A DNA stretch of 62,518 nt, taken from the NCBI GenBank assembly GCA_000719695.1, contig JOHN01000073.1:1-62518 (forward strand), read 5' to 3'. This document shows, piece after piece, positions 7,663 to 15,362 of the stretch (its first letter is position 1; the number at the start of each line of letters is the position of its first letter). Position numbers and translations under genes: made by a program. The notes under the pieces were generated by a model. That model was not told where the DNA came from and did no database searches. It saw nothing but the letters and a program-made list of their open reading frames with translations. The DNA comes from Streptomyces sp. NRRL F-6131. GTDB lineage: Bacteria; Actinomycetota; Actinomycetes; Streptomycetales; Streptomycetaceae.

Positions 7663-8163
7663 TCAGGAGCCGGCGGGGCAGGAGGCCTTGCGGCGCTTCT
7701 CGAAGTCCTTGGCGGCCAGCAGCTTGTAGTCCCAGTCCCAGCCGCCGGCCGCCCACGTGCCGGCGGGCAGGCCGAGCAGCACCTCGCCGGGGACGGTCAC
7801 GGTCAGCGCCTTGTCGCGGACGACCTCCACCGTGTAGCGCTTGTCCGCGACCACCTGCCCGGGCCGGTCGCCGGTGCTCGTCCAGCCGGGCGGCAGCTCG
7901 CCCAGGTTCACCGTCTCCACGACGGAGCGGCCCTCGCGCGGGCGGACCTCCTGCTTCTCCGTGCCCGGGAAGACCTTCACCCGCACGGCGTGCAGCCGCT
8001 CGTCGTGGCACATCCCGGTCCGCACGACCAGCCGCCCGGCGTCCAGGCGCACGCCGATCAGCCGGTCGGCCTGCGGTTCCGGATCTCCGCACCCCGCGAC
8101 CGCCGCGACGGCCACCGTCACGGCACCCGCCGTCAGCACCGCCCTGCTCCACCACTGCTTCAT
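7663..8163 (-). CDS. Putative lipoprotein
   Basis: 166 residues from the ATG at 8161-8163. A lipoprotein signal (MKQWWSRAV, then hydrophobic Ala/Val) ends in the lipobox AVAGC at about residue 27. The mature part is a predicted beta-rich domain with two conserved-looking cysteines (GMCHDERLH and near the end KASCPAGS). I do not recognise a family; similar small lipoproteins of unknown function are common in Streptomyces. Expected at the outer face of the membrane. Confidence 0.75.
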   Translation of the reverse strand: MKQWWSRAVLTAGAVTVAVAAVAGCGDPEPQADRLIGVRLDAGRLVVRTGMCHDERLHAVRVKVFPGTEKQEVRPREGRSVVETVNLGELPPGWTSTGDRPGQVVADKRYTVEVVRDKALTVTVPGEVLLGLPAGTWAAGGWDWDYKLLAAKDFEKRRKASCPAGS

Positions 8164-8211
8164 GAGCCCCCGCTCTCCCTTCGGCCGCACGGGAAGTCGG
8201 CCGCGTCGACT

Positions 8212-8246
8212 TCCTGCTCCGCGTCCTGCTCCGCGTCCTGCTCCGC
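8212..8246. repeat. Three copies of a 12-bp tandem repeat
   Basis: The unit TCCTGCTCCGCG occurs at 8212, 8224 and 8236 (last copy one base short), between the lipoprotein start and the end of the RidA gene. Confidence 0.9.
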
Positions 8247-8249
8247 TGT

Positions 8250-8693
8250 CTACTGGGCCGCCTGCCGCGCCACCGACTGGGCCGCGGCGGCCGGTTCGTG
8301 GTCGAGGACCGCGTCGACCTCCACCTCGACCAGCCACGCGGGGTCGATGAAGCGCGACACCTCGACGAAGGTGCAGGCGGGGCGCACCGCGGCGAAGCGT
8401 TCGCCGTGCGCGCGGGCGGCCTCGCGCCAGCGGGTGACGTCGGTGAGCATGATCCTGGTCCGGACGACGTCCGTGAGCTGTGCGCCGGCCGCCTTCAGGG
8501 CGGCCTCGGCGATGTCCAGGCAGCGGACCGTCTGGGCGTGGACGTCGCCCGGGCCGACGGTCGCGCCGTCGTCCCCGATCGGCGCGGTGCCGGCGACGGC
8601 GACGTACGCACCCTTGCGCACCGCCCGCGAGAAGCCGATCTCCGGCTCCAGCGGTGAGCCGGAGCCGACGTTCTGCCGCGTGCTGTTCTCCAT
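8250..8693 (-). CDS. RidA family protein
   Basis: 147 residues, ATG start. RidA/YjgF features: AVRKGAYVAVAGTAPIG, a CLDIAEAALKAAGAQL helix, DVVRTRIMLTDV, and WLVEVEVDAVLDHE near the end. Only distantly similar to the RidA at 3809. The Ala-rich C-terminal tail (after about residue 133) is an extension beyond the usual fold. No partner gene is adjacent. The nearest unusual element upstream is the 44-bp palindrome at 8865-8908. Confidence 0.88.
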   Translation of the reverse strand: MENSTRQNVGSGSPLEPEIGFSRAVRKGAYVAVAGTAPIGDDGATVGPGDVHAQTVRCLDIAEAALKAAGAQLTDVVRTRIMLTDVTRWREAARAHGERFAAVRPACTFVEVSRFIDPAWLVEVEVDAVLDHEPAAAAQSVARQAAQ

Positions 8694-8864
8694 CGGGCCA
8701 TCATCCCAGGGGCCCGCACCGCGCCGACCCGCCGGGGTGATCTTGAGCGCTCCGGCGGACCCCGCGTCAGCCGGTCACCGCCGCGCAGCCCTTGGGCGCG
8801 CACGGAGGGCGAGCCGCGAGGGGGCCGGGGGGCGGGCGCGGGCGGCGGACTGACGCTCACTTAC

Positions 8865-8908
8865 CGTGCAGAAACTTTGCAAAGTGCACTTTGCAAAGTT
8901 TCTGCACG
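8865..8908. promoter_or_regulatory. Perfect 44-bp palindrome containing two 12-bp palindromes
   Basis: Bases 8865-8886 are the exact reverse complement of 8887-8908, with no loop. Nested inside are two copies of ACTTTGCAAAGT (8874-8885 and 8888-8899), each itself a palindrome. The core is far more A/T-rich than its surroundings. The layout fits two adjacent dimer sites for a winged-helix or TetR-type regulator. It lies 171 bp upstream of the RidA gene start and 218 bp past the MFS gene end. The binding protein is unknown. Confidence 0.7.
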
Positions 8909-8954
8909 CAGCGTGAGGCCGCCGCGTGAGGCCCACGCGTCGGGAAACCCCGGC

Positions 8955-9012
8955 GGGAAGCGCGACGGAAGGCGCGACGGGAGGCGCGACGGGAGACGCG
9001 CCCGGAAGCGCG
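8955..9012. repeat. Degenerate 12-bp tandem repeat
   Basis: About five units related to GGAGGCGCGACG follow one another with small changes. They are noncoding as far as I can see. Confidence 0.8.
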
Positions 9013-9126
9013 ACGTGGGCGCGTGCTCCGCCTCGACCGGCGGGAGCACGCGCCCACTGCACCGGAGGCAGCCCGGGCGCCGCGACGGGGGTACCGCGGC
9101 GTCCGTGCTCCGGTGGTCCGAGGGGG

Positions 9127-10341
9127 TCAGCCGGCCGCCGGTGCGGTCCGGCGGCCGGCGACGGCGCGGAGCAGCACGGCGAGGCCGACCAGGACGATGC
9201 CGAACCAGACCACGCTCTTCACGCCGGTGTGGTCGGCGAACAGGCCGCCGACGAGGGCGCCGAGGGCGATGCAGGTGTTGTAGGCCATGGTGTTGAGCGA
9301 CATCGCGGCCTCGAAGGTCTCCGGCGCCGCCGCGAGCGTCATGTTGATCTGGCTGAGCTGGACGACACCGAAGGCGACGCCCCAGAGGATCATGGCGGCG
9401 ATCACGCCGAAGTCGTTGGAGCCGACGGTCAGCAGCAGCACGAGGGCGCCGATCAGGACCAGGCCGCCCGCGACGAAGCTGCCGCGCAGGCTCTTGTTGA
9501 CGCTCTGGCCGCCGACGAAGTTGCCGATCGCGCCGCCGACGCCGAAGACGATCAGCACCACGGTGATGAAGCCGACGCTCGCCCCGGCGCTCTTCTCCAG
9601 GTACGGCCGGACGAAGGTGTAGGCGCCGAAGTGGCCGAGCACGAAGAACACGACCATGAGCAGGACCACCCGCAGCGGCACGTTCTTGACGGGCAGGCCG
9701 AAGACCTCGCGGACCGAGACCGCGTTGGCGGACGGCAGTGACGGGATGGTGGCGGCGACGGCGAGCAGCACCAGCGCGCTGAGGCCGGCCCAGATCAGGA
9801 AGGTGGTGCGCCAGGAGCTGGCGCTCTCCAGCAGGGTGCCGAGCGGAATGCCGACGACGGTGGCGATCGAGATGCCGGACATCACGACGGCCGCGGCCCG
9901 GTTGGCCTGCCTCTCGGGGACGATGCGCATCGCCATGCTGACGCCGATGGCCCAGAAGACGCCGCTGGCGAAGCCCATGCCCATGCGGGTGACCAGGATC
10001 AGCGCGTAGTTGGGGGCGACGGAGGTGATCAGGTTGCCGACGGCCAGGACGCCGAGCAGGGTGGTCAGCAGTTTGCGCCGGTTGACCCGGCGGGTCCAGG
10101 CGACGATGAACGGCACGCCGAGGCCGGCCGCGACGCCCTGGGCCGTGACCATCAGGCCGGCGGTGCCGACGGAGACGTCGAGGCTCTCGCTGAGCGGGGT
10201 GAGCAGGCCGATCGGCATCAGTTCGGTGGTGAGGAAGACGAACAGGCTGGCCGTGATCGCGGCGACACCCAGCCAGCCCCCGGCCGTGGCGCCGCCCTTC
10301 TGGAGCGAAGGCGAGGCGTGGGTCTCTTCTTGTGTGGTCAT
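9127..10341 (-). CDS. MFS transporter (DHA1-type drug/metabolite exporter)
   Basis: 404 residues, ATG at 10339-10341, about 12 hydrophobic segments. The loop between helices 2 and 3 has ARTRR-like basic residues (WTRRVNRRKLL), and the protein shows the EmrB/AraJ-type pattern LFVFLTTELMPIGLLTPLSESL in helix 1. Last gene of the DsbA-EamA-MFS operon, 59 bp after the EamA stop. Substrate unknown. It lies 3.8 kb from the indigoidine cluster's last gene and could serve it, but it is separately transcribed. Confidence 0.92.
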   Translation of the reverse strand: MTTQEETHASPSLQKGGATAGGWLGVAAITASLFVFLTTELMPIGLLTPLSESLDVSVGTAGLMVTAQGVAAGLGVPFIVAWTRRVNRRKLLTTLLGVLAVGNLITSVAPNYALILVTRMGMGFASGVFWAIGVSMAMRIVPERQANRAAAVVMSGISIATVVGIPLGTLLESASSWRTTFLIWAGLSALVLLAVAATIPSLPSANAVSVREVFGLPVKNVPLRVVLLMVVFFVLGHFGAYTFVRPYLEKSAGASVGFITVVLIVFGVGGAIGNFVGGQSVNKSLRGSFVAGGLVLIGALVLLLTVGSNDFGVIAAMILWGVAFGVVQLSQINMTLAAAPETFEAAMSLNTMAYNTCIALGALVGGLFADHTGVKSVVWFGIVLVGLAVLLRAVAGRRTAPAAG

Positions 10342-10400
10342 GTCATATCTCCGGATGGGGTCCGACCTGGGGGGTGATCGTGCGGGGGGCGTCGTAGCGC

Positions 10401-11354
10401 CTAGCCGCTGTGCTCCTCCTCCAGGGCGCGTTCGCCGGGGCGGAGGGAGGTGGTGCCGGGAGGTGCGGCCGCCGGGGCGCTCGCGGGCTTCCGCCGGGGC
10501 GGACGTTGGCCGAGCACGACCGCCAGGAAGATGACGGCGATGCCGAGGAGCTGGAGGAGGGAGAGCGTCTGGTCCTTGAAGAGGTAGCCCAGCAGTGTCG
10601 CCACGACCGGGCTGCCCAGGGCGAGGAAGGAGACCGCCGTGGCCGGCAGGAGCCCGATGCCCCGGAACCAGACGATGTAACTCAGCACCGCGCCCAGGGA
10701 GATGAGGTAGGCGAAGCCGAAGACGTTGGAGCCGGTCAGACCGTCGGGCATGGACTCCAGCGACAGCCAGAACGGCAGCAGGACCAGGCCGCCCGCCGTC
10801 AGCTGCCACCCGGTGAAGGTGAGCAGGCTGACGCCCTCGGGCCGGCCCCACCGCTTGGTCAGGGTGATGCCCGAGGCCATGCAGAGCGCGCCGCCGACCG
10901 CGGCGAGGACGCCGACGCCGTCCAGCGTCACCGCGCCCTTGAAGACCAGCAGGGCCACGCCTCCGGCGCCCAGGACGCAGGCCAGCGCGTGCAGGCCTCT
11001 GACCCGCTCGCCGAGGAAGAGCGCGGCCAGGATCACCACGAACATCGGCTGGGCCGACATGATCACCGCGGCGATGCCGCCCGGCAGCCGGTAGGCCGCG
11101 ACGAACAGCAGGAAGTTGAAGGCGCCGATGTTCAGCACCCCCAGCACCAGCGCGCGCAGCCACCAGACGCCGACCGGGAGCCGCCGCCCGAGGGCCAGCA
11201 GGAACAGGCCGCCGGGCAGGGCCCGCATGGTGGTGGCCAGGAGCGGCCGGTCCGGGGGCAGCAGCTCGGTGGTCACCAGGTAGGTGCTGCCCCAGACCGT
11301 CGGCGCCAGGCCCGTCACGGCCGCCGTGGACAGATTCTGTCTGCTCGTCATCAC
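10401..11354 (-). CDS. EamA/RhaT-family (DMT) transporter
   Basis: 317 residues with about ten transmembrane helices in two EamA repeats. The N terminus reads GLAPTVWGSTYLVTTELLPPDRPLL, a family hallmark. The start is GTG at 11352-11354 or the ATG directly after it. The C-terminal tail (from about 285) is a basic, Pro/Ala-rich cytoplasmic extension. Middle gene of the DsbA-EamA-MFS operon; two different exporters side by side suggest efflux of a toxic compound. Confidence 0.92.
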   Translation of the reverse strand: MMTSRQNLSTAAVTGLAPTVWGSTYLVTTELLPPDRPLLATTMRALPGGLFLLALGRRLPVGVWWLRALVLGVLNIGAFNFLLFVAAYRLPGGIAAVIMSAQPMFVVILAALFLGERVRGLHALACVLGAGGVALLVFKGAVTLDGVGVLAAVGGALCMASGITLTKRWGRPEGVSLLTFTGWQLTAGGLVLLPFWLSLESMPDGLTGSNVFGFAYLISLGAVLSYIVWFRGIGLLPATAVSFLALGSPVVATLLGYLFKDQTLSLLQLLGIAVIFLAVVLGQRPPRRKPASAPAAAPPGTTSLRPGERALEEEHSG

Positions 11355-11437
11355 GCCTCACATCCGGTGGGAGACACCGTGGGATTCACCGTGGCCGCCG
11401 ACGGGCGGACCGCCGTCCGCCCGTCGGCCGGGCCGGC

Positions 11438-12079
11438 TCAGTCGAAGATCGGGTCGCGGTCGCGGCCGCGCTTCAGCTCGAAGAAGCCGTCGGTGCTCGT
11501 CACCGCCAGGACGCCGTCCCAGAGCTTCCCGGCCGCCTCGCCCCGGGGGGCGGGGGTGAGCACGGGGCCGAAGAACGCGAGCGGCTGCCCGTCCGGGCCG
11601 GGCACGTGAATCACGGGGGTCCCGACCTCGGAGCCGACCGGGTCCATCCCCTCGTGGTGCTCGATCCGCAGCTTCTCGTCCCAGCCGGTGTCGTCCGCCG
11701 CCCCCACGAGGTCGACGGGCAGGTCGGCCTCCTTGAGGGCGGCGGTGATCATGTCGTGGCCGAGTCCGGCCTTCTCGTGGTGGATCAGCCGGCCCATCGC
11801 GTTGTAGAGCGGGCGCAGCACCGCCTTGCCGTGCTGCTCCTGGGCGGCTATGCAGACGCGCACGCAGGCCCAGCCGTCGATCATGCCCTGGCGGTACTTC
11901 TCCGGGACCTCGCGGCCCTCGTTGAGGACCGACAGGCTCATGATGTGGAACCGGGTCTCCAGGGGACGGACCTGCTCGACCTCCAGCAGCCAGCGGGAGG
12001 TGATCCAGGCCCAGGGGCAGCGGGGGTCCACCCAGACATCGGCGATGGTCGTCCCGGCACGGTCCGGCGTGGTGCTCAT
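11438..12079 (-). CDS. DsbA-fold protein, mycothiol-dependent nitroreductase-like
   Basis: 213 residues, ATG start. It closely follows the M. tuberculosis Rv2466c pattern: DVWVDPRCPWAWITSRW, FHIMSLSVLNE, the MDPVGSEVGTPVIHV cis-Pro loop, and KLWDGV near the end. Rv2466c uses mycothiol and a CPWC active site; here it is CPWA, so the nucleophilic Cys is kept and the second Cys is lost, which would force a monothiol mechanism with mycothiol. First gene of an operon with two exporters, divergent from a LysR gene. Likely role: reduction of an electrophile or nitro compound, with efflux. Role inferred. Confidence 0.88.
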   Translation of the reverse strand: MSTTPDRAGTTIADVWVDPRCPWAWITSRWLLEVEQVRPLETRFHIMSLSVLNEGREVPEKYRQGMIDGWACVRVCIAAQEQHGKAVLRPLYNAMGRLIHHEKAGLGHDMITAALKEADLPVDLVGAADDTGWDEKLRIEHHEGMDPVGSEVGTPVIHVPGPDGQPLAFFGPVLTPAPRGEAAGKLWDGVLAVTSTDGFFELKRGRDRDPIFD

Positions 12080-12342
12080 GGCGGTCGCTCGTCCTTTCGG
12101 TGTCGCGGCGCACGGGCGCGCGCGGGCCGGCCTCGGCGGGGTTCGCCCAGGTACGGGAGGTGACAGGGGGCAACGGCGGTACGGCGTCCGGGCAGGCCGG
12201 AGGACGTCGTTCGGGTGCCCGCCCGGCGCGGTCGACCGGCGTGGGTGCGCGCCGTGTGCGGTCGCCCCCAGTGTCGGGCCGCGCGCATCGATGAGTCCAA
12301 CACATGCTTGTCACCTGATGCATCGCACATCACGATGGATCG

Positions 12343-13218
12343 ATGGAGCTCCAGCAGATGCGGTACGTCATCGCCGTGGCCGAGACCAACAGCTTCACCA
12401 GGGCGGCCCAGCGCTGTCTGGTGGTGCAGTCCGCGCTCAGCCACCAGATCGCCCGCCTGGAGAAGGAGTTGGGCGCGCGGCTGTTCGAACGCACCAGTCG
12501 CCGGGTCCGGCTGACCCCGGCCGGCGCGGCCTTCCTGCCCGCGGCCCGGCAGTGCCTGGACGCCGCGGAACGGGCGGCCACCGATGTCGCGGCGGCCGTC
12601 GGGGAGGTGCGCGGGCTCCTCAAGGTGGGGCTGATCCCGACCGTCGCCGCCGTCGACATCCCGGCCGTCCTCCGCGAGTTCCACCAGCGCCACCCCAAGG
12701 CCCGGATCAGCCTCGGCGTGGGGGCGAGCGACGAACTGGTGGAGCAGGTCCGGCAGGGCGAGATCGAGGTGGCCTTCCTCGGCATCCCGGTCACCGCCCA
12801 CCCGCGGGGCGTGATGGCGCGGGAGCTGGCCCGGGAGCGGCTGGTCGCCGTGGTCTCCCCGGACCATCCGCTCGCGGGCGAGACCTCGGTGGACCTGCGC
12901 CGGCTGGCGTCGGAGGTGTTCGTGGACCTCCCGGCGAAGACCGCCGGCCGGGCCCAGTCCGACCTGGCGTTCGCCGCGGCCGGTCTCAGCCGCGAGGTGG
13001 CCTTCGAGGTGACCAACGCGGACTACCTGGCCCGGCTGGTCGGCGCCGGTCTGGGGGTGGCGCTGCTCCCGCCCACGTACGTCGCGGGCCTGACCGGCAT
13101 GGTCACGATCGAGGTGACGGACGCGCCGTCCCGCGCCGAGTACGTGATCTGGGGCCGGGAGAGTCCGCACCCGGCGGCGGCGGCCTTCCTGGAGCTGCTG
13201 GGCATCACGCAGGAGTGA
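12343..13218 (+). CDS. LysR-family regulator
   Basis: 291 residues, ATG at 12343, HTH residues about 1-60 (MELQQMRYVIAVAETNSFTR, then VVQSALSHQIARLEKELG). No clear Shine-Dalgarno site, so it may be leaderless. The effector domain is ordinary. Divergent (263 bp) from the DsbA-EamA-MFS operon, its likely target. It ends at a shared terminator facing the indigoidine cluster. Confidence 0.93.
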   Translation: MELQQMRYVIAVAETNSFTRAAQRCLVVQSALSHQIARLEKELGARLFERTSRRVRLTPAGAAFLPAARQCLDAAERAATDVAAAVGEVRGLLKVGLIPTVAAVDIPAVLREFHQRHPKARISLGVGASDELVEQVRQGEIEVAFLGIPVTAHPRGVMARELARERLVAVVSPDHPLAGETSVDLRRLASEVFVDLPAKTAGRAQSDLAFAAAGLSREVAFEVTNADYLARLVGAGLGVALLPPTYVAGLTGMVTIEVTDAPSRAEYVIWGRESPHPAAAAFLELLGITQE

Positions 13219-13231
13219 GCGGGCCGGCGGG

Positions 13232-13281
13232 CCCACGCGGCCGGAGCCTCCCCGAGGGGAGGGAGGGCCCGGCCGCGTGGG
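13232..13281. terminator. Bidirectional terminator
   Basis: A 13-bp stem (13232-13244 with 13269-13281) encloses a second small hairpin (CCTCCCC/GGGGAGG). It lies between the convergent LysR gene and the methyltransferase gene. Confidence 0.85.
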
Positions 13282-13300
13282 GGTTCGGCGACGTGCGGAC

Positions 13301-14017
13301 TCAGGAGAGGCGGTGCACGGTGAAGTCGACCGCCACGTCGAGGACGGGCTGGGTGGTGGTGAAGACCCGCTTGTGCGTGAAGCCCCCGTCGGCGACCAGC
13401 TTCTCGAAGTAGGCGACGTCCCCCATGGTGCTGAAGAAGAGGACCATCCGCCCCTGCTCCGTCAGGTGGCCGCGGGCCTCGCGGAAGAAGCGGGTCAGCG
13501 CCCGGTAGCCGGCGTCGGTCCCGGCGACGTCCGCGTAGTCGGCGGCGGCGAACCACTGGAACGGCGGGTTGAAGACGATCAGGTCGAACCGGCCCTCGAC
13601 CGCGCCGAAGACGTCGCTCTCGCGCGCCTCCACCCGGTCGGCGACCTGGTTCAGCTCCGCGTTGACCCGCACGGCGGCCACCGCGTCCGGGTTGAGGTCC
13701 ACCGCCAGGACGTCGGCGCCCTTCTTCGCGGCGATCAGGGCCAGCGAACCGCTGCCGGTGCCCATGTCGAGGACCCGGTCGCCGGGCCGGACCTCGGCGA
13801 AGACCGCGCCGCCGAGCATCGGGGACACCGGGCAGGGCGTCATGACGGAGGCCGGGACGCGCAGGGTCAGGCCCAGGAACGGGACGGTCACCTCGCCCTC
13901 GTCGCCGCCCAACTCGCCCAGGGCCCGGCGTAGTTCGGTGATCTCCTTGACCTGCTGCTCGGGCACCAGCGGGCGGTAGGACTCGGCCTCGGACGTGGAC
14001 TGCTGCTGAAGCGTCAT
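13301..14017 (-). CDS. Class I SAM methyltransferase (PrmC/MTS-like)
   Basis: 238 residues, ATG start. Motif I is VLDMGTGSGSLALIA (about 84-98), motif II VLAVDLNPDAV, and motif IV the NPPF tetrapeptide (IVFNPPFQW, about 151-159) typical of enzymes that methylate an amide or exocyclic amino group. Length and order resemble small PrmC-like tailoring enzymes. Last gene of the minus-strand indigoidine-type cluster, 141 bp after indA, across a tandem repeat. Substrate unknown; a ring or amide N of a cluster product is conceivable. Confidence 0.85.
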   Translation of the reverse strand: MTLQQQSTSEAESYRPLVPEQQVKEITELRRALGELGGDEGEVTVPFLGLTLRVPASVMTPCPVSPMLGGAVFAEVRPGDRVLDMGTGSGSLALIAAKKGADVLAVDLNPDAVAAVRVNAELNQVADRVEARESDVFGAVEGRFDLIVFNPPFQWFAAADYADVAGTDAGYRALTRFFREARGHLTEQGRMVLFFSTMGDVAYFEKLVADGGFTHKRVFTTTQPVLDVAVDFTVHRLS

Positions 14018-14091
14018 CTGTCGTATCCATCCAGGTGTCGTACGCGCGCGAACGCGTCCGGTCGGTGGGGGTGGGGGAACACGGGTGGGAC

Positions 14092-14158
14092 AGGGGTGCG
14101 AAGAGGGGTGCGAAGAGGGGTGCGACGATGGGTGCCGGCGGAGGTGCGGGCGGAGGTG
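14092..14158. repeat. 12-bp tandem repeat upstream of the methyltransferase gene
   Basis: Three near-exact units of AGGGGTGCGAAG (14092, 14104, 14116), then decayed copies down to the end of indA. It fills most of the gap between the two genes. Confidence 0.85.
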
Positions 14159-15112
14159 TCAGGAAGCGGCGGCCCTGACCCGGGCGTGCGCGGCGGCCAG
14201 CCGGCCGCCGACCTCGGCCGTGCTGATCAGCACGGCCGTGTTGGCCCGGGACGAGCGGCCGTCGGTGGCCGCGTCCACCGCCCGCATCAGGTACTTGGTG
14301 ATCGCCTGGCCCCGGACACCGTCCCGCTCGGCGGCGGCCATCGCCCCGGTCAGCGCGGCGTCGACCTCGGCGCCGTCGATCGCTTCCTGGGGCCGGACCG
14401 GTGTGGTGACCAGGAAGCCGCCGGGGTTGCCGAGCGCCCAGTGGTTCTCGATCGCCCGGGCGATCAGCGCCTCGTCGTCCATCCGCACCGGGCTGCGGAA
14501 ACCGCTGGACACGCAGTAGAAGGCCGGGAAGTCGTCCGACCGGTAGGAGACCACCGGCACGCACTGGGTCTCCAGGTACTCCAGGGTCAGACCGAGGTCC
14601 AGGATCTTCTTCGCCCCGGCGCACACCACCGCCACCTTGGAGCGGGTGAACTGGACCAGGTCGGAGGAGATGTCCATGGTCGTGGCGGCGCCCCGGTGCA
14701 CGCCGCCGATGCCGGCCGAGGAGAAGAACGGGATGCCCGCCAGCTCGGCCGCCACCACCGAGGAGGCGACCGTCAGCGCACCCGCCCGGCCCTCGGCCAG
14801 CACGACCGGCAGGTCCCGGCTGCTGACCTTGGGGATGCCGGGCGTCGAGGCGAACCGGTCGATGTCGGCGTCGGTCATGCCGACCACGATCCGGCCGCCC
14901 TCCACGGCGATCGTGGCGGGGACGGCGCCGCCGGCCCGGACGGCCTGCTCGACCTTGCGGGCGGTCGCGGCGTTGTCCGGGTACCGCAGCCCGTGGGTGA
15001 TGACGTTGGACTCCAGCGCCACCACCGGGCGGCCCTCGTGGAGCGCGTCGGCCACCTCGGGGCTCACCGCGAGCGGGACGGCCCGGTGGGCGGGAGCGGT
15101 CGTGGGGGTCAC
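14159..15112 (-). CDS. indA: Pseudouridine-5'-phosphate glycosidase (IndA)
   Basis: 317 residues from the GTG at 15110-15112, 10 bp after the synthetase stop. Catalyses reversible conversion of pseudouridine 5'-phosphate to uracil and ribose 5-phosphate. The PsuG active-site residues are visible: Glu in [10 protein letters not shown] (about 32), Lys in [10 protein letters not shown] (about 95), Lys in [10 protein letters not shown] (about 168). Known as IndA in indigoidine clusters, where its part is debated (precursor quality control or uracil supply). The uracil phosphoribosyltransferase of the same cluster could take up the uracil. Confidence 0.95.
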   Translation of the reverse strand: MTPTTAPAHRAVPLAVSPEVADALHEGRPVVALESNVITHGLRYPDNAATARKVEQAVRAGGAVPATIAVEGGRIVVGMTDADIDRFASTPGIPKVSSRDLPVVLAEGRAGALTVASSVVAAELAGIPFFSSAGIGGVHRGAATTMDISSDLVQFTRSKVAVVCAGAKKILDLGLTLEYLETQCVPVVSYRSDDFPAFYCVSSGFRSPVRMDDEALIARAIENHWALGNPGGFLVTTPVRPQEAIDGAEVDAALTGAMAAAERDGVRGQAITKYLMRAVDAATDGRSSRANTAVLISTAEVGGRLAAAHARVRAAAS

Positions 15113-15122
15113 GGCCGCCCCC

Positions 15123-15362
15123 TCAGAGCGCGTCGGGGCGGTAGTCGGGCACCTTGCCGAGGATGTCCCGGCGGTTGACGATCTCCGGGATGTAGACCTT
15201 CTCGGTCCACTGCTCCTCGGCGATCGACTCGACCGCGATCGACACCACACCCTCGTCGCAGCCGAAGGCCTCGGTGATCGCCTTGGTCACCGCCGAGAAC
15301 AGCTCGGCCTGCTGGGCGTCGCTGAGTTCCATCGGGAAGTGCTTGATGTTGACGTGCGGCAT
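15123..15362 (-). CDS. Embedded PptA-like tautomerase, in frame with indC
   Basis: 79 residues from the ATG at 15360-15362. It begins [10 protein letters not shown], like E. coli PptA (4-oxalocrotonate tautomerase family), whose catalytic base is the N-terminal Pro exposed after Met removal. A strong GGAAGGA lies 7 bases before this ATG, so a free protein with Pro-1 can be made besides the fusion. No stop codon separates it from the thioesterase. The TGATG around the start holds an out-of-frame TGA, so a one-base shift would give an ordinary coupled gene pair. The fusion is thus either real or the result of a recent indel or sequence error. Confidence 0.6.
   Translation of the reverse strand: MPHVNIKHFPMELSDAQQAELFSAVTKAITEAFGCDEGVVSIAVESIAEEQWTEKVYIPEIVNRRDILGKVPDYRPDAL

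Larger units (their letters stand above)
8694..9126. other. Intergenic region with palindrome and tandem repeats
   Basis: This 433-bp stretch has no convincing gene; short open frames on both strands are Arg/Pro/Ala shadow translations. It contains the perfect palindrome 8865..8908 and a 12-bp tandem repeat 8955..9012. Confidence 0.6.

Noticed and set aside
8775..9062. A small minus-strand frame covering the 44-bp palindrome
   Set aside because: Its translation follows the 12-bp repeat (ASPVAPPVAP) and has no ribosome site or homology I recognise.
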